The notes under the pieces are model-generated. The model was not told the DNA's origin and ran no database searches. It was given only the letters and a program-made list of their open reading frames with translations. A stretch of DNA of 64,000 bases from Thermoleophilales bacterium (GTDB lineage Bacteria; Actinomycetota; Thermoleophilia; Solirubrobacterales; 70-9), in NCBI GenBank assembly GCA_020636955.1, contig JACJWY010000003.1, forward strand, positions 62,001-126,000, in the 5' to 3' direction. Shown piece by piece: positions 1 to 8,940 of this stretch; within the stretch, counting starts at the first letter, position 1, and every line of letters starts with the position of its first letter. The position numbers and the translations under genes are program-made.

Positions 1-1083
1 GCGGACACCGACGGAGGTGGCCCCTACGTGGCCAGTGACTGGGCTTCACTTTCCCCGGGCGAGATTCGCCTCGAGGATCCGACCGCCCAGATAATTGGTG
101 CCGATGGTGGCACCCCGTCGATCGCCAGCGCCTGGAACGGCGTCTTTGCGGGTCAGAACCCCTGCAGCGCCCAGTCCGGCGCGAAGGAGCCCGGCTCTGC
201 GAACTGGGATCTGGCTCCGGCGCCGGCGGCCGGATACACGCTCCAGGGGTCACCGACCGTGGACGCCGACATCGATCTGGGCGATTCTCCGAACTCGGAG
301 ATCGCCGCCCGCCTGGTTGACCTGAGCCCGGACGGGGCTACCAAGACCCTGATCGCGCGAGGGGTATACAGGCCCTGGCCGACCGGCGTCCAGGTGTTCC
401 AGCTCCACCCCAACGCCTGGAAGGTCGAGGCCGGACATGTGCTGCGGCTCGAGTTGCTGCCAAAGGATGCCTCCGCGCCGGCGGGCTCCCTGCTGGTCAA
501 CTCGTTCCGGCCCGCTGACGGCCAGGGGGAAATCACGGTCAAAGACATGGACCTGCGCATTCCGGTGATCGAATCACCCGGCGCCCTCGACGGACTGGTC
601 CAGGCGCCCGCGAAGAAGGTGCTCCCCGACCGGGCCGGCGTGAAGCTCGCCCCCGGATATTCGGCGATCGGTTCCCTGACCATCGATTCGACGCTGAAGG
701 CGGGCTCGAAGGGCACCGTGAAGGGCAAGACCCTGAAGATCAGCTTGCGCTGCCCGGCCAGCTACACCAACATCTGCCCGAACCGGAACGTGACCATCAA
801 GGGTGCCCCGAAGAAGGGCAAGAAGGGCAAGGGCACGAAGATCGCCTCCGGTAACGCGATCAAGGTCAGTGGCGGCAAGTCCCGCCAGGTCAGCCTGAAA
901 CTGACCGGGAAGGGCCGCAAGCTCTTCCGGGACACGAAGAAACGAAAGGTCGTTCGCAAGCACGGACGCAAGAAGGTCAAGTACGTCAAGGTCAAGGGCC
1001 TGAAGTCACTCAGGGTGGCGGTGCTGATCGACGGCAAGCGCTTCGGGTACGCAACCGTGAAAAGAACCGGGAAGGTTCGATGA
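1..1083 (+). CDS. Secreted CocE/NonD-type hydrolase, C-terminal part (5' end outside window)
   Basis: The reading frame is open from base 1, so the window holds only the last 360 or so residues. What remains is the beta-rich C-terminal domain of X-Pro dipeptidyl-peptidase/CocE-like hydrolases, followed from about base 700 by a Lys/Arg-rich module. It is a close paralogue of the next gene: both share the GGGPY/GGPYTTDDW region, the SPGEI motif, a VFQL-HPNAW-like stretch and an almost identical basic tail. The catalytic alpha/beta-hydrolase domain lies upstream and is not visible. The role is probably extracellular ester or peptide hydrolysis, inferred from the paralogue. The gene ends 110 bases before the paralogue's start, in the same direction, which indicates tandem duplication. 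Confidence 0.8.
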   Translation, partial: ADTDGGGPYVASDWASLSPGEIRLEDPTAQIIGADGGTPSIASAWNGVFAGQNPCSAQSGAKEPGSANWDLAPAPAAGYTLQGSPTVDADIDLGDSPNSEIAARLVDLSPDGATKTLIARGVYRPWPTGVQVFQLHPNAWKVEAGHVLRLELLPKDASAPAGSLLVNSFRPADGQGEITVKDMDLRIPVIESPGALDGLVQAPAKKVLPDRAGVKLAPGYSAIGSLTIDSTLKAGSKGTVKGKTLKISLRCPASYTNICPNRNVTIKGAPKKGKKGKGTKIASGNAIKVSGGKSRQVSLKLTGKGRKLFRDTKKRKVVRKHGRKKVKYVKVKGLKSLRVAVLIDGKRFGYATVKRTGKVR

Positions 1084-1193
1084 ATGGCGACACCCGGCCT
1101 TCGCAACTTGTCGCGGAAATAGACGTTCTATAGAGTGGCCAGGCTCCGGGCAGTCGTCCGGCGCAGGGAAAACAGGAGAGAACCGGAGAATTC

Positions 1194-3602
1194 ATGCGCA
1201 CGCTTGCAGTACTTCTTGCCCTCTTGGGCAGTCTTTTTGTCGTGTCCACCGCCCAGGCGGCACCCACATCAGTCTTCGACGGTGCGGTGTCCTGCACCAC
1301 CCAGGGTCCAGGTGACAACGAAGGCCAGACCTGGTGCGGCAGCGGCAAGTACAACCAGAACGCCGACATCCGCAGCACGGTCAAGTCATTCGACGGGGTG
1401 CCGGTCGACGTGAACGTCGCCTTCCCCGATGAAGCCACGTCCGGGACCGGCCCCTACCCGCTCGTCTACATGTTCCACGGATACGGCGGCGGCAAGGTGA
1501 ACTTCTCCGGCATGCAGCATTGGCTGGACAAGGGATACGCCGTTTTCTCCCAGACCAACCGCGGTTTCCACGAGTCCTGCGGCACCGCCACTTCGAAGGT
1601 CGCCGACCCTGTTTGCGGCACCAAGGGCTTCGTCCGGCTGGACGACAGCCGCTATGAAGTCCGCGACGCCCAGCTCTTCGCGGGCATGCTTGTCGACGAG
1701 GGCCTCGTCCTCCCGACCAAGATCGCCGCGACCGGTGGCAGCTACGGCGGTGGCATGTCAATGGCTCTCGCCGCCCTGAAGGACCGGGTCATGCTCCCGG
1801 ACGGCACCTACGAGCAGTGGAAGAGCCCTGACGGCACTCCGATGAGCCTGGCCGTTGCGATCCCGGACATTCCGTGGACCGACCTCGCTTATTCGCTGGT
1901 CCCCAACGGCAGCAACATCGACTACATCAAGGATGCTTCCTACTACGGCCCCTTCGGCGTGATGAAGCAGTCCTACGTGAACGGCCTCTACCTGAGTGGT
2001 CTCACGGCACCCGGCTATTACACGCCGGCCGGGGAGCAGCCGGAAGCCGACCTGGCCGGCTGGAAGGCGTTCATGGACGCCGGCGAGCCCTATGAGGGCG
2101 AGGCCGCCGCGGAACAGATGCTGACCGAGGTCACCACCCATCACTCCTCGTACTACATCGATCACAGCCAGGCTCCGGCCCCGCTGTTGATCAGCTCGGG
2201 ATTCACCGATGACCTGTTCCCGGCCAACGAAGCGACCCGCTTCTACAACCGGACCCGCGCCCAGTACCCGAATAGCCCGATCGGTCTGTTCTTCGGATCC
2301 TTCGGTCACATGCGCGGCCAGAACGGCTCCGAGGTCGTAAACGACCGGGCCGACCTCCAGGACGAGTGGATCGACTACTACCTGAAGGGCACCGGCACGC
2401 AGCCGGCGTCGAACGTGACCACCTGGACCCAGGTCTGCCCCGACGGGGACATGGATGGTGGTCCCTACACGACCGACGACTGGGTCGATCAGTCACCCGG
2501 CGAGATCACCCTCCAGGGGGATGCCGCCCAGACCATCGAGCCCGGTGGCGGCGACCGCGCAGTCGGCGCTGCCTGGAACCCGGCCCCGTCCGGCAAGGCC
2601 TGCACAAGCGCCGCGGGTGCCGAGGAAACCGGCATCGCCAACTACAACGCGGACCCCGCGCCGGCCGGCGGTTACACGGTCATGGGTTCACCGACCGTGA
2701 TCGCCAAGTACACCTACACCAGCAATGATCCGCCGCAGGTGGCTGCCCGCCTGGTCGACGTTTCCGCCGACGGCACCACCAAGACGCTGGTCAACCGCGG
2801 AATATGGCGCCTCAACGGCACCGGCTTCCAGGTGTTCCAGCTGAATCCGAACGGCTGGCACGTGGACGAAGGGCACTATCTCCGTCTGGAGCTGCTGCCC
2901 TTCGACGGCGGTCAGGCCGATGCCGCCACCGGCACCCTGGCCAACTTCGGCCGCCCGACCAACAACCAGCCGGCGATCACGGTTGAGGACCTCCAGTTGA
3001 GGATCCCGGTCCGGGAGCAGCCCGGCGCCGTGAACGGCCTGGTCAAGGCGCCCGTGAAGCGGGTTCTGCCGGACCGGCCCGATGTGGCGCTTGCTCCGGG
3101 CAACGAAGCGATCGGTTCACAGACCGTCGCCGAGTACGTGGCTGACGCATACCCCTGTCCCGAGGGCACCAGCGGCCCCGGCGGCGGCGACTGCACCCCG
3201 AACCCGGTGATCGGGAAGATCCAGATCGTCAAGGCGACGGTCAAGGGCAAGACGCTCACCGCCCGGGTCAAGTGCGCCGGTTCGAACGATTCCTGCGCCA
3301 AGGCGACGGTGAAGTTCAAGGGCGCGCCGAAGAAGGGCAAGAAGGGCAGGGGCGTGATCCTGGCCAAGAAGTCCGGCGTCACCGCCGCGGCCGGCAAGAC
3401 CGTCTCGGTCAGGTTCAACCTGACCGGAAAGGCCCGCAAGCTCTTCCGGGACAGCAAGAAGCGAAAGGTCGTTCGCAAGCACGGCCGCAAGAAGGTGAAG
3501 TACGTGAAGGTCAAGGGCCTGAAGTCACTGCGCTCACAGGTGCTGGTGAACGGCAAGGGCTCCGGCTACCTCACCGTCAAGCGGACCGGCAAGGTCAAGT
3601 AG
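1194..3602 (+). CDS. Secreted CocE/NonD family hydrolase (X-Pro dipeptidyl-peptidase-like)
   Basis: The 802-residue protein starts with a signal peptide (hydrophobic LLALLGSLFVV, cleavage near A-Q-A at 20-22). An alpha/beta-hydrolase core follows, with the nucleophile motif GGSYGGG (Ser about 183), an acid at about 339-340 (GFTDDLF) and a His at about 372 (FGHMRG). Next comes the jelly-roll C-terminal domain typical of CocE/X-Pro peptidases, then a lysine-rich module from about residue 680. The family cleaves esters, acyl bonds or X-Pro peptides, and the substrate here cannot be told. The start is supported by a GGAG-containing ribosome site about 8 bases upstream of ATG. The upstream partial gene is a tandem paralogue. 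A strong hairpin follows the stop. Confidence 0.88.
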   Translation: MRTLAVLLALLGSLFVVSTAQAAPTSVFDGAVSCTTQGPGDNEGQTWCGSGKYNQNADIRSTVKSFDGVPVDVNVAFPDEATSGTGPYPLVYMFHGYGGGKVNFSGMQHWLDKGYAVFSQTNRGFHESCGTATSKVADPVCGTKGFVRLDDSRYEVRDAQLFAGMLVDEGLVLPTKIAATGGSYGGGMSMALAALKDRVMLPDGTYEQWKSPDGTPMSLAVAIPDIPWTDLAYSLVPNGSNIDYIKDASYYGPFGVMKQSYVNGLYLSGLTAPGYYTPAGEQPEADLAGWKAFMDAGEPYEGEAAAEQMLTEVTTHHSSYYIDHSQAPAPLLISSGFTDDLFPANEATRFYNRTRAQYPNSPIGLFFGSFGHMRGQNGSEVVNDRADLQDEWIDYYLKGTGTQPASNVTTWTQVCPDGDMDGGPYTTDDWVDQSPGEITLQGDAAQTIEPGGGDRAVGAAWNPAPSGKACTSAAGAEETGIANYNADPAPAGGYTVMGSPTVIAKYTYTSNDPPQVAARLVDVSADGTTKTLVNRGIWRLNGTGFQVFQLNPNGWHVDEGHYLRLELLPFDGGQADAATGTLANFGRPTNNQPAITVEDLQLRIPVREQPGAVNGLVKAPVKRVLPDRPDVALAPGNEAIGSQTVAEYVADAYPCPEGTSGPGGGDCTPNPVIGKIQIVKATVKGKTLTARVKCAGSNDSCAKATVKFKGAPKKGKKGRGVILAKKSGVTAAAGKTVSVRFNLTGKARKLFRDSKKRKVVRKHGRKKVKYVKVKGLKSLRSQVLVNGKGSGYLTVKRTGKVK

Positions 3603-3615
3603 CAGGCCTGACTTC

Positions 3616-3648
3616 GGTGCCCGGCACGGTCAGACCGTGCCGGGCACC
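3616..3648. terminator. Bidirectional hairpin terminator between convergent genes
   Basis: A perfect 15-bp inverted repeat (arms GGTGCCCGGCACGGT and its complement) with a 3-base loop sits between two converging genes, 13 bases after the plus-strand stop and 4 bases from the minus-strand stop. There is no clear T-run on either side, so it may stop polymerase by structure alone or protect 3' ends. Confidence 0.75.
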
Positions 3649-3652
3649 GGGT

Positions 3653-4819
3653 CTAGGCGCGTTCTCTGGAGCGGCCGCGGGGTGAGGCGATGCCGAGGAC
3701 GCGCATCGCCTTGATCCCCAGGCCGAGCCGTTCCCGGCCTTCGGTGGCGGTGGCGTCATGTCCGGAAAGGTCGCGTACCCGCTCGAGCCGGTAACGGATC
3801 GTGTGGCGGTGGGTGAACATCTGCTTCGCGGTCGCAGGAACGTTGGCGTCGCTGTCGAGATAGGCCTCGACCGTTGACACAAGGTCGGTTTCGTACTGCT
3901 CGTCGTAGACGACCAGCGGTTCGACGGTCTCCGAGTAGAAGCTCATGAGTTCTTCGTTGCTGGTGCCGAGCAGCAGACGGTAGGCGCCCGTGTCCTCGAA
4001 GGCGATCGGTGAACGCCCCTCGGCCTCGCCGACGTTCAGCGCGAGCTGCGCTTCCCGGGTTGCCCTTTCGATCTGGTCCGGGCCGGAAGCAAGACGGGAG
4101 CGGGAAATGGTCACGGTCAGGCCGGAAAGTGACCTCGGGAGCTCGCGGTCGAGCGTTTCTTCGACCCTGACCAGCCGGTCTTCCTCATTGGTCGGAACCA
4201 GGATCCCGACCACGGCACCCTCATCTGAATCTCCCATTCCGGCGATCGCGCCGGAGGCGATCGCCCGGATCGTGCGCAGGGTCATGTCGAGAACCCGCGA
4301 GCGCCAGTCGCCTTCCTGGGCCGAACCGGCGTGGGCTTTGACCATGAGTATGCCGCCGCCTCTCGAAAGGTCGCAACCGACCTCACCGGCCCGGGCCACG
4401 ATGTCGTCGGTGTCGGTCAGCGAGCCGTCGAGCAGGGCCCGGATGAACTCGGAGACCGCCCCCTCATTGCCCCATTCATCAGAACGGGCGCGCTCCACCT
4501 CCAGGGCCGCGAGAGCCGACATGACTTCGAGGGTGTCCCCGTCGACCCCGTTTCCGAGATAGCGGGCTTCGCCGACCGTAGCGTCGCCGAGAACCAGTTC
4601 GATAGTTTCGACGCCCTTCTCCTTGCCGGTCAGCTTGGTTTCCTGCGCCTGGGTGGCACCGGCCACGGCCAGCACGATCCCCGACCGGTCGAGGAAGGCC
4701 ACCGGAACCCCGAGCACGTCGGCGGCAGCACGGGCGAGCCCGGGCAGCCCGCGACCGGCGAGCACCGGACTCGCAAGGCGAGCCGGAACCGAAGCCTTGG
4801 TCTTCGCGGCCGGGCTCAA
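3653..4819 (-). CDS. PucR-family transcriptional regulator
   Basis: This 388-residue protein has the PucR/CdaR layout: a sensor-like N-terminal half, a central GGDEF-like region, and a C-terminal helix-turn-helix. The last 60 residues contain the hallmark VEAYLDSDANVPATAKQM, then HRHTIRYRLERV and a DLSG-type ending. Such proteins are cytoplasmic DNA-binding regulators of purine, amino-acid or secondary metabolism, and the target here is unknown. The start is TTG, overlapping the stop of the upstream small membrane protein gene by 4 bases, so the two are translationally coupled. It is the last gene of a long minus-strand run, which makes its relation to these neighbours ambiguous. Confidence 0.85.
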   Translation of the reverse strand: MSPAAKTKASVPARLASPVLAGRGLPGLARAAADVLGVPVAFLDRSGIVLAVAGATQAQETKLTGKEKGVETIELVLGDATVGEARYLGNGVDGDTLEVMSALAALEVERARSDEWGNEGAVSEFIRALLDGSLTDTDDIVARAGEVGCDLSRGGGILMVKAHAGSAQEGDWRSRVLDMTLRTIRAIASGAIAGMGDSDEGAVVGILVPTNEEDRLVRVEETLDRELPRSLSGLTVTISRSRLASGPDQIERATREAQLALNVGEAEGRSPIAFEDTGAYRLLLGTSNEELMSFYSETVEPLVVYDEQYETDLVSTVEAYLDSDANVPATAKQMFTHRHTIRYRLERVRDLSGHDATATEGRERLGLGIKAMRVLGIASPRGRSRERA

Positions 4820-5064
4820 CCGCCCGTGAACGGGTTGATCGGGCTTATGTCGTTCTGGATCAACACCCAGGCCAGCCCCGCAACGACCCCGATGGTGACA
4901 AGCCCGCCAAAGATCAGCAGGGACAGAAAGCCGGCGGCGAAACGCTCATGCCAGCGCCCGTAGGAACCGAGCGCCGGAACCAGGATCAGGCCGATGAAAG
5001 CAGCCAGACTGACGAGGCCGGCGGCCCCGAAATACCAGACATTGGTGGAAACAGCAATCGCCAT
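4816..5064 (-). CDS. Small two-helix membrane protein of unknown function
   Basis: This 82-residue protein has two clear hydrophobic segments, about residues 10-33 (WYFGAAGLVSLAAFIGLILV) and 45-68 (LSLLIFGGLVTIGVVAGLAW), separated by a polar turn with YGRWHERF. I do not recognise a family. It lies 4 bases downstream of the DedA-PAP2 gene stop and overlaps the PucR gene start, so it is expressed from the same transcript. The position suggests an accessory membrane function but nothing in the residues shows which. Confidence 0.7.
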   Translation of the reverse strand: MAIAVSTNVWYFGAAGLVSLAAFIGLILVPALGSYGRWHERFAAGFLSLLIFGGLVTIGVVAGLAWVLIQNDISPINPFTGG

Positions 5065-5068
5065 TGGG

Positions 5069-6544
5069 TTAATTTTTACGCAACTGACCGGCCAATAGGG
5101 CGGAGACCGCGAAAAACGAGAAGCAAAGGGCCCCGAGAGCCCAGCCTCCGAAGACGTCGCTGAGGTAGTGAACCTCGAGATAGACCCGACTCAGACCGAC
5201 CAGGAGGGCGAGAATCAACCCCCCGCTGACCAAGGCGGCCTTGCGGGCCATGTCGGGCCTGAGCCGCACTGCGATCGTCACCGAGAGCCAGACGTAGAAA
5301 ACCGAATGGGCGGCGTGTCCGGAGGGATAGGCATAACCGGGGACATCGACCAGCCCGTCCGGAGGGCGCGGACGGGCCACCCAGTCCTTGATCCAGTCGA
5401 TGCCGAAACCGATCGCAATCCAGGAAAGAACCAGCACCAGCGCTTCGGACCAGCGGCGCCTCACCGCGAGAACCACCGCGGTCGCCAGGACGAGGGGAAG
5501 CAGCACCACGGATGAGCCGAGCACGGTCACGACCTTCGAGATGGCGGTCAGCCATCCGGTCTGGATCAGGTCTGTGAAATCGGAGGCACGGAGGTCGCCC
5601 GGGGTCGGCCCGCCGTCGTCGAGCAGGATGCCGACATAGGCGAAAAGGACGAAGGAGGAAACGGCGACAATCGCGAACAGGGTCGTCACCTCCAGGCCGA
5701 AAGTGCCTCCCGGTGTGAAACGGTCCTGGAGCCAGCGCAGCTGGGTTTCGTAGCGCTGGGCCAGCCGGACGATCCAGCCGGTGTACCAGTGCCGCTCCAT
5801 CCACCTGACCGACCTGGTCCGGTTCTCCGGCTCGCGCAGGTACTTCCAGGCGACGTAGGAGGCGACCGAGATGACGATCATGGTGCCGATGACCAGCGCG
5901 GCCAGTCCCACGTACTCCGCGGCCGATTCGATACTGCGGGCGAAGAAATACCCGGCCAGGACGTGGAGGGTTATCTGAAGGCCCGATCCGAGGATGCTGT
6001 ACGGAGCGAAGGCCCGGTACCTCATTCCCGAACTGCCGGCGACGAAAGGTGACAGGGCCCTCACCAGACCGATGAAGCGACCGATCAGGACGGTCTTGCC
6101 ACCGTGCTTCCCGAAGTATTCCTCGACCTGTTCGTACCTTTCGATCGAGATCCCGAACTTCGGGCCATGCCTGAGGATGAATTCCCGCCCGAGCCGGTGA
6201 CCGAGCCAGAAACTGGTCGAGTCTCCGAGGAAGGCCATGATCCAGGCGATCGCGATCAGCAGAAAGACGTTGATGACGCCGAGGCCGGCGACCGCGCCAC
6301 CGACCAGCATCGCGGTTTCACCGGGCACCAGCAGCCCGACGAATGCCCCGGTTTCGAGGAAGGCCAGAAGACCGACCACAAGGTAGGTCCAGGCGCCGAG
6401 GAAGTTCGCGAAGTCATCCAGAAGCTGCTGGAGGTCGATCTCCGGAAAGAACTTCCGGTAGAGCAGGAAGACGACGAGGGCCGCGAGGGCAACACCGCCG
6501 AGGGCCAGGCGTTTTCCCTTCTTCGTTTCCGGGACTCTGATCAT
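5069..6544 (-). CDS. DedA-family membrane protein fused to PAP2 phosphatase
   Basis: The 491-residue integral membrane protein has two known domains. The first 210 or so residues are DedA/SNARE-associated type (LETGAFVGLLVPGE, GDSTSFWLGHRLG, GRFIGLVRALSPFVAG), a family linked to lipid flipping. The C-terminal 230 residues are a PAP2 lipid phosphatase with all three signatures: KDWVARPRPP (about 386-395), PSGHAAHS (about 407-414) and SRVYLEVHYLSD (about 450-461). A likely job is dephosphorylation, and perhaps transport, of undecaprenyl pyrophosphate or phosphatidate-like lipids; that is inference. Its ATG overlaps the ispE stop by 4 bases, placing it in an isoprenoid-related operon. Confidence 0.9.
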   Translation of the reverse strand: MIRVPETKKGKRLALGGVALAALVVFLLYRKFFPEIDLQQLLDDFANFLGAWTYLVVGLLAFLETGAFVGLLVPGETAMLVGGAVAGLGVINVFLLIAIAWIMAFLGDSTSFWLGHRLGREFILRHGPKFGISIERYEQVEEYFGKHGGKTVLIGRFIGLVRALSPFVAGSSGMRYRAFAPYSILGSGLQITLHVLAGYFFARSIESAAEYVGLAALVIGTMIVISVASYVAWKYLREPENRTRSVRWMERHWYTGWIVRLAQRYETQLRWLQDRFTPGGTFGLEVTTLFAIVAVSSFVLFAYVGILLDDGGPTPGDLRASDFTDLIQTGWLTAISKVVTVLGSSVVLLPLVLATAVVLAVRRRWSEALVLVLSWIAIGFGIDWIKDWVARPRPPDGLVDVPGYAYPSGHAAHSVFYVWLSVTIAVRLRPDMARKAALVSGGLILALLVGLSRVYLEVHYLSDVFGGWALGALCFSFFAVSALLAGQLRKN

Positions 6545-7413
6545 CCGGCCGGCGGTTCCGCAACGCCGCCCTGACAGAGGATCGCGTCACGGCCCATCCC
6601 GGCGGCAGCGGAACCGGCCGATTCCCGGTCCGGGAAGAGCCCGAACACGGTCGGGCCGGTACCGGTCATGCCGGTGAAAACCGCCCCTGCTGATTTCAGG
6701 CGTTCCCTGGCCAGACCGATTTCCGGCTTCAGGGAAATCGCTGCCGGCTCCAGGTCATTGACCAGCAGGGCCGGATAGGCCAGCGGGGAAACGGCATTTG
6801 TCGCGACCGCCCAGAGGCGTCCGGAGATCTCGTCGATCTCGGCCTGGCTCCGGCCCAGCTTCATGCGATCGGCTTCATCGAAGACGGCGCGGGTCGAGAG
6901 GCCGGTCTCGAAGGGCAACAGAACCACCCAGTGCTCGGCGGGGGCGGGCAGGGTGGTCAGCTTCTGCCCGACACCCTCGACCAGGAGTGGTTTCGGGTTG
7001 AGCTGGGACGGGACGTCGGCACCGAGGAGCAGGGCCAGTCCGGCCAGGTCGTCGACATCTCCCACCCCGAGCCGGAGAATCGCGGCGGCGTCGGCGCTGC
7101 CGCCACCGAGACCGGCCTGGACCGGGATGCGCTTCTCGATCTCCACCTTGAGGAGGGGTGGCGACCAGCCTTCGGAGCGCATCATCCGGATCGCCTTGGC
7201 GACCAGGTTTTCGCCCGTGATTCCCGGGCATATAACCTGGTCGACCAGCGCATCCGGGCCGCCTTCAGTGACCGTGATGTTGTCGCCGAGGGTCAGCGGT
7301 TCGAAGATCGACGTCAACTCATGCAGCCCGTCCTTGCGGCGCGGACCGAGATACAGACAAAGGTTGAGCTTCGCGGGGGCGGCAAGCTCGAGGGGAAGGT
7401 CAAGTTCAGTCAT
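6541..7413 (-). CDS. ispE: 4-diphosphocytidyl-2-C-methyl-D-erythritol kinase
   Basis: This 290-residue GHMP-fold kinase catalyses the ATP-dependent step of the MEP pathway that phosphorylates CDP-methylerythritol, towards isopentenyl diphosphate. The N-terminus has the family APAKLNLCLYLGPRRKDGLHE signature region (lysine and asparagine of the substrate site). The glycine-rich ATP loop PVQAGLGGGSADAAA is at about 93-107. The C-terminal motif TGMTGTGPTVFG is the third GHMP motif. Length is normal. It overlaps rsmA by 8 bases upstream and the DedA-PAP2 gene by 4 bases downstream; the rsmA-ispE order is common in actinobacteria. Confidence 0.95.
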   Translation of the reverse strand: MTELDLPLELAAPAKLNLCLYLGPRRKDGLHELTSIFEPLTLGDNITVTEGGPDALVDQVICPGITGENLVAKAIRMMRSEGWSPPLLKVEIEKRIPVQAGLGGGSADAAAILRLGVGDVDDLAGLALLLGADVPSQLNPKPLLVEGVGQKLTTLPAPAEHWVVLLPFETGLSTRAVFDEADRMKLGRSQAEIDEISGRLWAVATNAVSPLAYPALLVNDLEPAAISLKPEIGLARERLKSAGAVFTGMTGTGPTVFGLFPDRESAGSAAAGMGRDAILCQGGVAEPPAG

Positions 7414-8176
7414 CGGAAGCGAAGTCGATCATCCCCGAAAGCTTCGCGAATTGATCGGGAGAAAGGGCCTCGGCCCTGATCCCGGGGTCGATTCCGGCCG
7501 ACTCCAGGGCCTGCCTCACCTTGACGAGGCTGCCCGGGATCGCCATGTCCACCGACCGGGCCATCGCCTTCCGACGGTGGGCGAACCCCGCCCGGACCAG
7601 TTTCCTCGTGGCCTCATCGGGGCCCGGTCTCCTGCGGGTGATTTCGAGGATCGCGGAATCGACCCGGGGCTGCGGTTTGAACACGGTCCGGCTCACCTTG
7701 CGAAGCTGACGCACCTCGCCGACCAGCTGGATCAGGACCGACGGCGTCCCGTAAGTCTTGTTGCCCGGGGCCGCCCGCAGCCGGTCACCGATTTCCTTCT
7801 GGACCATCACGGTCCAGCTCCGGATCGACGGCAACTCGAAAGCGGTCCGGAGGATCACCGGGGTCGCCACCGCGTAGGGCAGGTTCGCGACCATCCGGGT
7901 GGGCGGCGGATCGAGTTCCCGGAGGTCGACCTTGACCGCGTCGGCCCAGATAACGGTCACATTCGGCCTGGACATGACCGCCGCCAACCCGGGCTCGAGG
8001 CCGCGGTCGATCTCGATCACATGGACCTTCGAGGCGATGTCGGCCAGCCGCCCGGTCAGGACCCCTTCCCCGGCACCGACCTCGAGCACTACGTCGTCCG
8101 CGACGAGACCGGCGTCGCGGACGATCGCGTCCAGCAGGTTCGGGTCGGCCAGGAAGTTCTGGCCGAGCCTCACCAT
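7406..8176 (-). CDS. rsmA: 16S rRNA (adenine1518/1519-N6)-dimethyltransferase
   Basis: This 256-residue Rossmann methyltransferase dimethylates the two adjacent adenines in the 3' hairpin of 16S rRNA during small-subunit maturation. The N-terminal LGQNFLADPNLL, the SAM loop VLEVGAGEGVLTGRLA (about 32-47) and the catalytic NLPY motif (about 100-103) are all present, followed by the KsgA C-terminal domain (FKPQPRVDSAIL). The gene overlaps tatD by 7 bases and ispE by 8, so it is translationally coupled in the cluster. Confidence 0.95.
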   Translation of the reverse strand: MVRLGQNFLADPNLLDAIVRDAGLVADDVVLEVGAGEGVLTGRLADIASKVHVIEIDRGLEPGLAAVMSRPNVTVIWADAVKVDLRELDPPPTRMVANLPYAVATPVILRTAFELPSIRSWTVMVQKEIGDRLRAAPGNKTYGTPSVLIQLVGEVRQLRKVSRTVFKPQPRVDSAILEITRRRPGPDEATRKLVRAGFAHRRKAMARSVDMAIPGSLVKVRQALESAGIDPGIRAEALSPDQFAKLSGMIDFASDD

Positions 8177-8934
8177 CCGAACAGTCGGGCAGCGTTGGCG
8201 GTGACCGTCTGCTCCAGCTCCCGGTAGCCGACCCCCCGCACTTCGGCCACCTTCTCTGCCGTCTCGACCACGAAGGCGGGCTGGTTTCTCTCCCGCCGCC
8301 GGGATTGCGGGGTGAGATAGGGCGCATCGGTCTCGACCAGGATCCGGTCCTCTGGCACCAATGCGGCGGCTCGCCGCAGTTCCTCGTTTGCCGGGTAGGT
8401 GACATTCCCGGCGAAAGAGCAGTACCAGCCCCTTTCGGCGGCCTCCCCGACCCGGTCCGGGGCCGAGAAACAGTGCAGGACCACGGTCAGGTCGGGGAAC
8501 TCTTCAAGGGTCGCGAATATCTCCGCGATGGCGTCGTCTTTCCCCTGGGGATCACGGGCGTGGATCACCAGCGGCAGATCGAGCCTGGCGGCGATGTCGG
8601 CCTGACCGATGAACGCCCGCCGCTGGTTTTCCGGCTCGGCAGTATCGCGATAGAAATCGAGCCCCGTCTCCCCGATCGCCACGACCTTCGGGTCGGCGGC
8701 GAGCTCCTCGATGTCGGCTGCGGCCGCTTCGTCGAATCCGTCGGCATCGTTCGGGTGCCGTCCGATCGCCGCGAACAGACCCTCGAAGTCTGCACAGAGC
8801 GCAATCTGCTCGCGGTTGGAGGCCTCGTCCAGGCCGACCGTGAGGATCTTCTCCACCCCGGCCTCGCGCGCGGCCCCGATCACCGTTTCCGGCGAGTCGG
8901 GGCAACGCGAGACATGCGAGTGGGAGTCGATCAA
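8170..8934 (-). CDS. tatD: TatD-family metal-dependent hydrolase/DNase
   Basis: This 254-residue TIM-barrel hydrolase has the TatD landmarks: N-terminal DSHSHV (metal histidines), IGETGLDFYRD, LVIHARDPQGKD, VLHCFSAP and LVETDAPYLTP near the C-terminus. Family members are 3'-5' exonucleases or DNases with two metal ions. The start is TTG just 6 bases after the preceding gene's stop. The tatD-rsmA-ispE arrangement is conserved. Length is normal for the family. Confidence 0.93.
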   Translation of the reverse strand: MIDSHSHVSRCPDSPETVIGAAREAGVEKILTVGLDEASNREQIALCADFEGLFAAIGRHPNDADGFDEAAAADIEELAADPKVVAIGETGLDFYRDTAEPENQRRAFIGQADIAARLDLPLVIHARDPQGKDDAIAEIFATLEEFPDLTVVLHCFSAPDRVGEAAERGWYCSFAGNVTYPANEELRRAAALVPEDRILVETDAPYLTPQSRRRERNQPAFVVETAEKVAEVRGVGYRELEQTVTANAARLFGW

Positions 8935-8940
8935 GCCCGA

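Noticed and set aside
1108..1134. A promoter TTGTCG...TATAGA before the second hydrolase gene
   Set aside because: The spacing is 15 bases, too short for confidence; read-through from the upstream paralogue is as likely.
6863..8227. A 454-residue plus-strand open frame opposite ispE and rsmA
   Set aside because: Antisense to two certain genes, no ribosome site, no recognisable protein.
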